Assembly: GCA_007127395.1 (NCBI GenBank)
Contig: SKZL01000133.1
Location: forward strand, 1 to 13,730
DNA: 13,730 nucleotides
Reading direction: 5' to 3'
Source: Balneolaceae bacterium
GTDB lineage: Bacteria > Bacteroidota > Rhodothermia > Balneolales > Balneolaceae
Positions 7,530 through 13,730 of the stretch are shown piece after piece. The translations under genes and the position numbers were made by a program. The first letter of the stretch is position 1, and each line of letters opens with the position of its first letter. The notes under the pieces were generated by a model that made no database searches, was not told the DNA's origin, and saw nothing but the letters and a program-made list of their open reading frames with translations.

Positions 7530-8882
7530 ATGTTTAATAAAATCCTGATCGCAAACAGAGGTGAAATTGCACTCAGAGTTATACGGACCTGCAAGGAGAT
7601 GGGGATCAAATCTGTAGCTGTATACTCTACTGCCGACAAACACAGCCTTCATGTAAAATTTGCTGATGAAGCTGTCTGTATAGGGCCGCCCCCAAGCAAA
7701 GACAGTTACCTGAAGATCCCCTCAATTTTAGCAGCAGCTGAAATTACCAATGCAGAAGCAATCCATCCTGGTTACGGCTTTTTAGCTGAGAATGCGGAAT
7801 TCAGCAGAATTTGCAGTGAACATGATCTCAAATTTATTGGGCCTTCTCCTGAAATGATCCGAACAATGGGTGACAAGGCCACGGCAAAAGCCACTATGAT
7901 CAAAAGTAATGTCCCCGTGGTACCGGGGTCAGATGGCATTGTCAATACGGTTGAAGAAGCTGAAATAATTGCTAAGGAGATCGGATATCCGGTCATTATT
8001 AAAGCAACAGCCGGCGGTGGCGGCAGGGGCATGAGGTTGGTAAACGAACCTGAAAATTTCAGAAATGCGTACAACACCTGTAGAAATGAAGCCATGGCCT
8101 GTTTCGGTGATGATGGTGTTTATATCGAAAAATTCATCCTCAATCCACGGCATATCGAGATTCAAATTCTTGGAGACCAGCATGGAAATGTTGTTCACCT
8201 TGGAGAACGTGAATGTTCGTTGCAGCGAAGACATCAGAAAATCCTGGAAGAGGCCCCATCACCGGTTATGACTCCGGAAGTCCGTGAAAAAATGGGCCAG
8301 GCAGCCATCAATGCCGGTAAAGCGATTAATTATGAAGGCGCCGGTACCGTTGAGTTTATCGTCGATAAAGATCTCAACTTCTTTTTTATGGAGATGAACA
8401 CCCGGATTCAGGTAGAACATCCTGTAACTGAAGAGATCGTTTTTTGTGACCTTGTCAAAGAACAGATTATTGCAGCTGCAGGAGGTAAAATCTCAACAAA
8501 ACCTTTTAAAATCAGAGGTCATGCTATTGAGTGCAGAATCAATGCAGAAGATCCTGCGCACAATTTCCGGCCCAGCCCCGGAACAATCACATCATTCAAC
8601 ATTCCCGGTGGCAGAAGTGTGCGCGTTGATACACACGCCTATTCCGGATATGAGATCCCCCCAAATTATGACTCTATGATCGCCAAACTGATCGTCAGTG
8701 CACCAACCAGGGATGAAGCGATCAAACGAATGAAAAGAGCTCTTGATGAGTTTGTCATAGAAGGAGTAAAAACAACCATCCCTTATCATCAGCAACTGAT
8801 GGATGATCCGGGATTTTTGAGTGGTGATTTTAACACGCAGTACCTTGAAAAGTCATTTAACTTTAACCCCGACATCATTTAA
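7530..8882 (+). CDS. accC: Biotin carboxylase subunit of acetyl-CoA carboxylase
   Basis: ATP-grasp enzyme that carboxylates the biotin on AccB using ATP and bicarbonate. It has 450 residues, the typical length. The N-terminal preATP-grasp domain opens [19 protein letters not shown] glycine-rich ATP lid, [12 protein letters not shown], begins at Lys158. The catalytic cluster falls at E. coli-like positions: Glu288, Asn290, Arg292, Gln294 and Glu296 in [15 protein letters not shown] (287-301). The C-terminal domain contains [13 protein letters not shown] and FRPSPG. It ends after about 450 residues, so it is a stand-alone biotin carboxylase and not a fused pyruvate or propionyl-CoA carboxylase subunit. 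The adjacent accB supports the acetyl-CoA assignment. No key residue is missing. The gcvH start lies 14 bp after the stop, which implies shared transcription. Confidence 0.98.
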   Translation: MFNKILIANRGEIALRVIRTCKEMGIKSVAVYSTADKHSLHVKFADEAVCIGPPPSKDSYLKIPSILAAAEITNAEAIHPGYGFLAENAEFSRICSEHDLKFIGPSPEMIRTMGDKATAKATMIKSNVPVVPGSDGIVNTVEEAEIIAKEIGYPVIIKATAGGGGRGMRLVNEPENFRNAYNTCRNEAMACFGDDGVYIEKFILNPRHIEIQILGDQHGNVVHLGERECSLQRRHQKILEEAPSPVMTPEVREKMGQAAINAGKAINYEGAGTVEFIVDKDLNFFFMEMNTRIQVEHPVTEEIVFCDLVKEQIIAAAGGKISTKPFKIRGHAIECRINAEDPAHNFRPSPGTITSFNIPGGRSVRVDTHAYSGYEIPPNYDSMIAKLIVSAPTRDEAIKRMKRALDEFVIEGVKTTIPYHQQLMDDPGFLSGDFNTQYLEKSFNFNPDII

Positions 8883-8896
8883 ATCAAAAATTACTT

Positions 8897-9277
8897 ATGA
8901 ATTTCCCTAAAGATCTAAAATACACGAAAGAACATGAATGGATCCGTGATAATGGAGACGGAACTGTTTCTATCGGAATCACTGATTTTGCTCAAAGTGA
9001 ATTGGGAGACATTGTTTTTGTTGAATTGGAACCTGAAGGTTCTGAGTTTGTACAAGATGAGGTTTTTGGTACTGTTGAAGCGGTTAAAACTGTTTCTGAA
9101 CTTTTCAGCCCTCTATCCGGTGAAATAGTCGAAATCAACAGTAAACTTGAAGATGATCCGGAACTTGTGAATAACGATCCTTACGGTGATGGCTGGATGA
9201 TCAAATTAAAAATGAATGACTCCTCAGAACTGGATTCACTTTTGAGCCCTGAGAGTTATCAGGAAATGGTCGATTAA
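8897..9277 (+). CDS. gcvH: Glycine cleavage system H protein (lipoyl carrier)
   Basis: Small lipoylated carrier that shuttles the aminomethyl group between the P, T and L proteins of the glycine cleavage system. In some organisms it also serves as the lipoyl donor for other enzymes. It has 126 residues, standard length. YTKEHEWI at 9-16 and ITDFAQSELGDIVFVELP-like strands (here VELEPEG) mark the family. The lipoyl acceptor is Lys64 in GTVEAVKTVSELFSP. The C-terminal half carries NNDPYGDGWMIKLK, the conserved GcvH turn. No gcvT, gcvP, lipA or lipB is in the window, so this copy stands apart from its usual partners. It sits 14 bp after accC, probably as the last gene of that operon, with a perfect hairpin downstream. 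Confidence 0.97.
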   Translation: MNFPKDLKYTKEHEWIRDNGDGTVSIGITDFAQSELGDIVFVELEPEGSEFVQDEVFGTVEAVKTVSELFSPLSGEIVEINSKLEDDPELVNNDPYGDGWMIKLKMNDSSELDSLLSPESYQEMVD

Positions 9278-9321
9278 ACCAATCCCCCAAACGGGAAAAT
9301 CCTTTCGTTATTCAATATCTT

Positions 9322-9369
9322 ACTGATTGTGAAAAAAAGCAGGCAAATTTGCCTGCTTTGTCTATCAGT
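9322..9369 (+). terminator. Perfect-palindrome hairpin between gcvH and guaA, probable terminator
   Basis: Bases 9336-9359 form a perfect 24-base palindrome. Its arm is AAAGCAGGCAAA, so the RNA folds into a stem of at least nine pairs (9336-9344 with 9351-9359) around AAATTT. Outer arms ACTGAT (9322-9327) and ATCAGT (9364-9369) also pair, across an asymmetric internal loop. It sits 45-92 bp after gcvH and 38 bp before guaA. The T-run after the stem is short on the + strand. The strong run is on the - strand (A9332-A9338), where no gene needs it. Position and GC-rich stem favour termination of the efp-accBC-gcvH unit. Confidence 0.6.
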
Positions 9370-9406
9370 TTATATCATATTCGTACAACCTTTATAAAAA
9401 AATCCA

Positions 9407-10957
9407 ATGCATACTCACCATGATGAGTGGATACTCATCCTTGATTTTGGTTCGCAATATTCTCAATTGATAGCCCGAAGGGTCCGTGAACTAAATGTCT
9501 ATTGTGAAATTCACCCCTATAATGTACATATTGATCGATTTAGTGATCATCCCCCAAAAGGCATTATCCTATCCGGCGGACCCAAAAGTGTTTATGATGA
9601 TGACGCACCTGTCTTAAACCTTGAATACCTGAATCTGAATATTCCAATCCTTGGCATCTGTTATGGGCTTCAATCCCTCGCTCACGCAATATCACCGGAA
9701 AGTGTGGCCAAAGCAGATAAAAGAGAGTTCGGCAGAGCACGTATCATTATTGATAACGATCACGATCTGTTTAAAGATGTCAGGAATGAATCAGTCGTTT
9801 GGATGAGTCACGGCGACCATATCCACCATATGCCTGAACCTTATGAAGTGATTGCACACACCTCAAATGCACCCGTTGCTGCTGTCAGGCATAAAGAGAG
9901 ACCGGTATTCGGTGTACAGTTTCATCCCGAAGTTGTGCATACTGAAGAGGGAAAACAGATATTGAAAAATTTTGTTGCAGATCAGTGTGGTTGTATGGCA
10001 AGCTGGACTGCAAGTTCATTTATCGAAACTGAGATCGCCGCTATACGTGAACAGGTAGGTGATGACAAGGTTATTTGCGGACTATCCGGAGGTGTTGATT
10101 CAACAGTTGTTGCCACTTTAATCCATAAAGCCATCGGAGATCAACTACTCTGTATTTTTGTAGATAACGGCCTGCTTAGAAAAAATGAATTCAGTGAAGT
10201 ACTTGATACTTATAAAAAACATCTAAAGCTTCCGGTTGAAGGTGTCGATGCCTCTGAACTTTTTTTAAAAAATCTTGAAGGAACCTCAGACCCGGAAGAA
10301 AAACGGGTTATCATTGGAAATACATTCATTGATGTGTTTGATAAAGCGGTATCCAAAAGAAGCGGTTTTAAATATTTAGCACAGGGTACACTCTATCCTG
10401 ATGTGATTGAAAGTGTATCATTCAAAGGCCCCTCCGCTACAATCAAGTCTCATCATAATGTAGGCGGATTACCGGATAAAATGAATTTGAAGCTGATTGA
10501 ACCGGTCAGGGAGTTATTCAAGGATGAGGTGCGAAATGTTGGACGTGAACTGGGAATACCTGAAAACTTTATCACTCGACATCCTTTTCCCGGACCTGGA
10601 ATGGGTATTCGGGTATTGGGTGAATTGACACGGGAAAAACTGCAGTTACTTCGTGAAGCTGATGCCATATTCATTCAATCACTTCGAGATAACAATCTGT
10701 ATGATCAGGTTTGGCAGGCTTTGGCCGTTTTGCTACCGGTTCAGTCGGTGGGTGTGATGGGAGACGAGAGAACATATGAATACACGGTTGCTCTGCGTGC
10801 TGTGACAAGCATAGATGGTATGACTGCAGATTGGGCTCACCTTCCTTATGAATTTCTGGCCGATGTCAGTAACCGGATCATAAATGAGGTTCGCGGTGTA
10901 AACAGAGTCGTTTATGACATCAGTTCAAAACCACCTGCCACAATAGAATGGGAATAA
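9407..10957 (+). CDS. guaA: GMP synthase (glutamine-hydrolysing)
   Basis: Converts XMP to GMP with ATP and glutamine, the last step of guanine nucleotide synthesis, in the cytoplasm. It has 516 residues, full length. The class I glutamine amidotransferase domain (about 1-195) has the nucleophile Cys85 in GICYGLQ and the His173/Glu175 pair in FHPEV. The ATP-pyrophosphatase domain has the P-loop SGGVDST at 227-233. The C-terminal dimerisation domain carries [16 protein letters not shown] and ends PPATIEWE, the invariant GuaA terminus. The ATG at 9407 lies 38 bp after a terminator-like hairpin and has no ribosome binding site. The 129-bp upstream gap shows no purine riboswitch core. guaA is probably its own transcription unit; guaB is not here. 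Confidence 0.98.
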   Translation: MHTHHDEWILILDFGSQYSQLIARRVRELNVYCEIHPYNVHIDRFSDHPPKGIILSGGPKSVYDDDAPVLNLEYLNLNIPILGICYGLQSLAHAISPESVAKADKREFGRARIIIDNDHDLFKDVRNESVVWMSHGDHIHHMPEPYEVIAHTSNAPVAAVRHKERPVFGVQFHPEVVHTEEGKQILKNFVADQCGCMASWTASSFIETEIAAIREQVGDDKVICGLSGGVDSTVVATLIHKAIGDQLLCIFVDNGLLRKNEFSEVLDTYKKHLKLPVEGVDASELFLKNLEGTSDPEEKRVIIGNTFIDVFDKAVSKRSGFKYLAQGTLYPDVIESVSFKGPSATIKSHHNVGGLPDKMNLKLIEPVRELFKDEVRNVGRELGIPENFITRHPFPGPGMGIRVLGELTREKLQLLREADAIFIQSLRDNNLYDQVWQALAVLLPVQSVGVMGDERTYEYTVALRAVTSIDGMTADWAHLPYEFLADVSNRIINEVRGVNRVVYDISSKPPATIEWE

Positions 10958-10998
10958 GAGAACTTTATTGAACTTATACGGAACATTTTTAATATATC

Positions 10999-11013
10999 AG
11001 GTTTTAAAAACCT
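10999..11013 (+). repeat. Short AT-rich inverted repeat after guaA
   Basis: AGGTTTT (10999-11005) and AAAACCT (11007-11013) form a 7-base inverted repeat around a single base, 42 bp after the guaA stop. As RNA it could make a stem of about six pairs. It has only three G-C pairs and no T-run after it, so any role in ending the guaA transcript is speculative. Confidence 0.25.
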
Positions 11014-11047
11014 AATTTGAACCTGCCCTGTGTTTTGCACTACAGAG

Positions 11048-11077
11048 TCTGTTTTTGGACAAAATAACAGATTTTTT
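11048..11077 (+). terminator. Hairpin plus T6 in the leader before the TPR/binding-protein gene
   Basis: TCTGTT (11048-11053) pairs with AACAGA (11066-11071). Two more pairs form inside after a T-T mismatch, and six T residues follow at 11072-11077. Hairpin followed by a T-run is the shape of a rho-independent terminator, though the stem is weak. It lies about 90 bp after guaA and 24 bp before the next start codon. It would end guaA transcripts, or act as a leader attenuator if the promoter is upstream. Confidence 0.4.
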
Positions 11078-11101
11078 CAATTAGAACGGAGCTTCTGAAT
11101 T

Positions 11102-12823
11102 ATGATGAAAACCATTGCTTCAGGCACTATTATTTTACTGCTGTTAGTATCCGGTATCTCTGCTCAGTCATTCAATGACGGAATGGATCTTTATAACAAT
11201 GAACAGTATCAGGAAGCAGCTGAGCTGTTTTCTCAGATTGGAGACCAACGATCTCAGTTGTTTGCCGGTAAAAGTCACCTGGCTCTCTCTCACTATCCAA
11301 TGGCAAACATCTATCTCAACCGGGCATTAAACGGAGGGATGGAGTCAGTCAGACATGAAGCACTATACACACTTGCTCTTTCACATTTTGAGATTAAGAA
11401 TTTTGACCGAAGCCTGACCTATCTTCATGAACTTATTGAAAGCAGAAATCAAACCGGGCTCAGAAATGATGCAAGAAGGTTCTATTCACAAATACTTGAT
11501 TATCTGACTACAGGACAGCGCTTTGAACTGCTTCACAGATTGGATATACCTGCGATCAGGTTTGATTTGGTGATCCGCTCTCGTACGTATCTGGATAACG
11601 ATACTTTTCAAATACTGGCAAATGAACTTTTGAAGATTACGGAAGATCCTGAAATGATCAGCAGAATTGAATCTGAACTCCGTATCACAACAACTAGAAG
11701 ATCAACAGCTGCTTTTCCAACAGCTCCGATAGGCACTGTATATAATGTGGGTGTCATACTACCGGAGTTTGATGAAACCGATCCTGATTTTACCATTTCA
11801 CGCAATCTTTACTTTGGAATGTTGCTGGCCGCTGATGATTTTAACAGCAGAAGTATCGATCAGAAAGTACGGCTTCACTTTAGAAATTCAGCTGAGAATC
11901 CGGATATCACTGCAAGAGCATTCACTGAACTGATCTGGTCAAATTATGTGGATGCAGTTATCGGCCCGCTATTCTCTGAACCTGCAACACGAATGGCCCG
12001 TCTTTCAGAGGACAACAGGATACCTATGCTGGCACCACTTGCAAACTCGGATCAACTGAACCGGGATTACAACTATACTTTTCAATTGAATCCAACTTTT
12101 GAAACCCATGGCAAAGAGATGGCCAGGTTTGCAGTACAGGAGTTGCGATTAAATTCATTGGCAATTATTACTGAACCCGATTCTCCGGGCAGAGCTTCAG
12201 CTCTGGCTTTCAGACACGAAGCTGAACGGCTGGGTGCAAACATCACCTATTACATCGAAGAAGATTTCGCAGCCTCAGGATATGATTTTACGGGTGTAAC
12301 AGAGGTGTTCACTCCGGATGAAGTATTGATCGACTCGCTCGGTTATAAACGATCTCAGGCTATATATGCCCCATTCACCGGACAAGCGTCTACAACTATG
12401 ATGAATCTGATGCTTAATGCACTGGAAAGTATGAGAAGTGAACTTGTAATTTTGGGAAATGAGGAGTTGGAATTTTCAGAGCTTACACCATTCCAACAGA
12501 GTTTCTTTGAAATTTACTACACACAATCATTTAATGATGATCTGGACCTGTCTGCTCTTTCTTTTTTTGAGGAAGATTATGAAACCAGATTCGGTATCAT
12601 TCCGGATCGATTTTCCAGGCTTGGTTACGACACTGCCACATATCTTTTTGAAAGTCTTGAAAGAGCAGGTAATCCGGAATACCTGGAGCGTGCTCTGAGA
12701 ACCTCACCTATTCATGATGGACTCGCAATCAGAATCCAATTTGCTGGAAACAGGATAAATCAACATCTCTACATCCGACCGCATTCAGACAGGGCCAAAA
12801 GCAGGCTTGGTAATCGAAATTAA
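11102..12823 (+). CDS. Exported TPR + type 1 periplasmic-binding-protein fusion (LpoA-like/LivK-like)
   Basis: Secreted or periplasmic protein of 573 residues. Residues 1-22 are a Sec signal peptide ending SGISAQ; there is no lipobox cysteine, and I see no cysteine anywhere. Residues about 24-150 form TPR-like helical pairs (NDGMDLYNNEQYQEAAELFS; ALYTLALSHFEIKNFDRSL). From Tyr214 a Leu/Ile/Val-binding-protein fold begins (YNVGVILPEFD; YFGMLLAADDFN), followed by AVIGPLFSEPATRMARLSED and RIPMLAPLANSDQL, typical of the Peripla_BP_6 type. This order matches E. coli LpoA, the activator of PBP1A, although LpoA is a lipoprotein. No ABC permease or ATPase gene is adjacent, which argues against solute uptake. 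GGAG at 11088-11091 lies 10 bases before the ATG, one of the few Shine-Dalgarno-like motifs in the window. Function is inferred from architecture only; a ligand sensor or an orphan solute binder remain possible. Confidence 0.8.
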   Translation: MMKTIASGTIILLLLVSGISAQSFNDGMDLYNNEQYQEAAELFSQIGDQRSQLFAGKSHLALSHYPMANIYLNRALNGGMESVRHEALYTLALSHFEIKNFDRSLTYLHELIESRNQTGLRNDARRFYSQILDYLTTGQRFELLHRLDIPAIRFDLVIRSRTYLDNDTFQILANELLKITEDPEMISRIESELRITTTRRSTAAFPTAPIGTVYNVGVILPEFDETDPDFTISRNLYFGMLLAADDFNSRSIDQKVRLHFRNSAENPDITARAFTELIWSNYVDAVIGPLFSEPATRMARLSEDNRIPMLAPLANSDQLNRDYNYTFQLNPTFETHGKEMARFAVQELRLNSLAIITEPDSPGRASALAFRHEAERLGANITYYIEEDFAASGYDFTGVTEVFTPDEVLIDSLGYKRSQAIYAPFTGQASTTMMNLMLNALESMRSELVILGNEELEFSELTPFQQSFFEIYYTQSFNDDLDLSALSFFEEDYETRFGIIPDRFSRLGYDTATYLFESLERAGNPEYLERALRTSPIHDGLAIRIQFAGNRINQHLYIRPHSDRAKSRLGNRN

Positions 12824-12850
12824 GATCACCAAACTCTTATCGACAGTATA

Positions 12851-13730
12851 TTATTGGCCATTGGCCTCAAGCTGATCACGTATTCGAATCTGCTCTCTCA
12901 GCCATCTCCTCCACTCTTCACTGGCTTGCTGATGCTCCCTGTACGTTCTGGTAAATCTGTGTGTCCCTTCAGGTGTAGCCACCATAAAAATATAATCGTG
13001 CTCTTCAGGTTGTAATACAGCTTGTATCGAAGATAGTGAAGGATTTGTAATCGGGCCGGGTGGTAATCCCCTAATTCTATATGTATTGTATGGATGTTCA
13101 ACTTCATAATCAGCAAATAACAACCTTCTTCGCTCACCCAAAGCATAGATTACGGTAGGGTCCGCTTGAAGCATCATATTACGATTCAGTCTGTTCAGAT
13201 ATAGTCCGCTGATTCTGGGTTTCTCTTCATCAACTCGAGATTCCCACTCTACAATGGATGCCAAAATGATAATCTCCTCCAGTGATAAATTGTGGTTTTG
13301 AATTTCAGTCACATATCGCTGAGAAACAGCACGATCAAATTCTCTATACAACCTGCGTACAGTATTTTCCGGAGAGGAGGTCCAAAAAAACTCATAGGTA
13401 TTGGGTAACATCCTTGAAAATAGTTCCTCACCACTTAACTCCAGATCAAGGGCAACAACAGAACTGTCATTAAATTGTTGGATAAAATCCAGACTGTCGG
13501 CACGCAATTGGGCTGCCAAACTACGTGCCAGTCTCTCTTTGTCTACACCCGGTAATACTGTAACACGAACAGGATCCTGAATACCTCTTGCCATTTTGGA
13601 GAAGATATCTGCATAGGACCCCTCACCCTCTATCAAATATCGACCCGGTAAAAATGATCTCCATCTCAGTGTCTGACCTGCCCATATCATCTGATCTTTA
13701 TCAAATTGAACGCCGAGCTGTTCAAATTGA
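12851..13730 (-). CDS. mltG: Endolytic murein transglycosylase MltG (YceG-like), N-terminus beyond window
   Basis: Membrane-anchored lytic transglycosylase that cuts nascent peptidoglycan glycan strands and sets their length. The frame is open to the right window edge, giving 293 C-terminal residues. The N-terminal membrane anchor and true start are missing, so ATG 13690 should not be taken as the start. A LysM-like segment is visible (FLPGRYLIEGEGSYADIFSK; VTVLPGVDKERLARSLAAQL). The catalytic domain has ASIVEWESRVDEEKPRISG, with the expected catalytic Glu encoded at 13247-13249. It is followed by GLYLNRLNRNMMLQADPTVI, YNTYRIRGLPPGPITNPS and a HRFTRTYREH end, all diagnostic. The stop is TAA at 12853-12851. 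It converges on the TPR/binding-protein gene with 27 bp between stops and no clear bidirectional terminator. Confidence 0.96.
   Translation of the reverse strand, partial: QFEQLGVQFDKDQMIWAGQTLRWRSFLPGRYLIEGEGSYADIFSKMARGIQDPVRVTVLPGVDKERLARSLAAQLRADSLDFIQQFNDSSVVALDLELSGEELFSRMLPNTYEFFWTSSPENTVRRLYREFDRAVSQRYVTEIQNHNLSLEEIIILASIVEWESRVDEEKPRISGLYLNRLNRNMMLQADPTVIYALGERRRLLFADYEVEHPYNTYRIRGLPPGPITNPSLSSIQAVLQPEEHDYIFMVATPEGTHRFTRTYREHQQASEEWRRWLREQIRIRDQLEANGQ

Noticed and set aside
9278..9406. Purine riboswitch ahead of guaA
   Set aside because: The conserved purine-aptamer core and its three-helix layout are not present; the gap is explained by the terminator-like hairpin.
12851..13690. 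Treating ATG 13690 as the mltG start
   Set aside because: The frame stays open to the window edge with family-like sequence, and the membrane anchor is missing, so the real start is outside the window.
1..13730. Mobile element, defence system, prophage or CRISPR array
   Set aside because: No transposase, integrase, toxin-antitoxin, nuclease or regularly spaced repeat is visible; every long frame is a recognised chromosomal family.

Overview
This window reads as ordinary chromosome from a moderately AT-rich Gram-negative bacterium, most likely Bacteroidota or the related Balneolota. That placement is an inference. It rests on the near absence of Shine-Dalgarno motifs ahead of clear housekeeping starts, the Bacteroidetes-like SpoU/TrmH methyltransferase, a MetRS with a fused C-terminal tRNA-binding domain, and exported proteins with a Sec signal. 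There are no transposases, integrases, tRNAs, rRNAs, CRISPR arrays, phage genes or long repeats.

Layout: bases 1-162 hold the C-terminal end of a probable serine hydrolase (beta-lactamase fold). A same-strand run follows: a TrmH-type RNA methyltransferase (276-794, TTG start), metG (901-2931), a GH13 alpha-glucan debranching-type enzyme (2940-4916), an NSS/SLC6-type sodium symporter (4968-6338, TTG start), efp (6401-6973), accB (7047-7523), accC (7530-8882) and gcvH (8897-9277). A perfect hairpin separates this run from guaA (9407-10957). After guaA, a leader of about 140 bp with two weak hairpins precedes an exported protein with N-terminal TPR-like helices and a periplasmic-binding-protein domain (11102-12823). 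Converging on it from the minus strand, with 27 bp between the stops, is mltG (12851 to the window edge, N-terminus missing). No gene-free stretch exceeds about 145 bp.

How the genes fit together: efp, accB, accC and gcvH form a tight block. It makes a translation factor, the biotin carrier and biotin carboxylase of acetyl-CoA carboxylase, and the lipoyl carrier of the glycine cleavage system. Three of the four products carry a lysine that is post-translationally modified in their families. metG, trmH and efp relate to translation, guaA to GMP synthesis, and the GH13 enzyme to alpha-glucan breakdown. The right end may have a cell-envelope theme: MltG cuts nascent peptidoglycan glycans, and the TPR + binding-protein architecture next to it resembles the LpoA class of penicillin-binding-protein activators.

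I do not see a clearly new multi-gene system. The best leads are the LpoA-like protein paired with mltG, the orphan gcvH attached to acetyl-CoA carboxylase genes, a transporter lacking the usual gate arginine, and several hairpins at transcription-unit boundaries.
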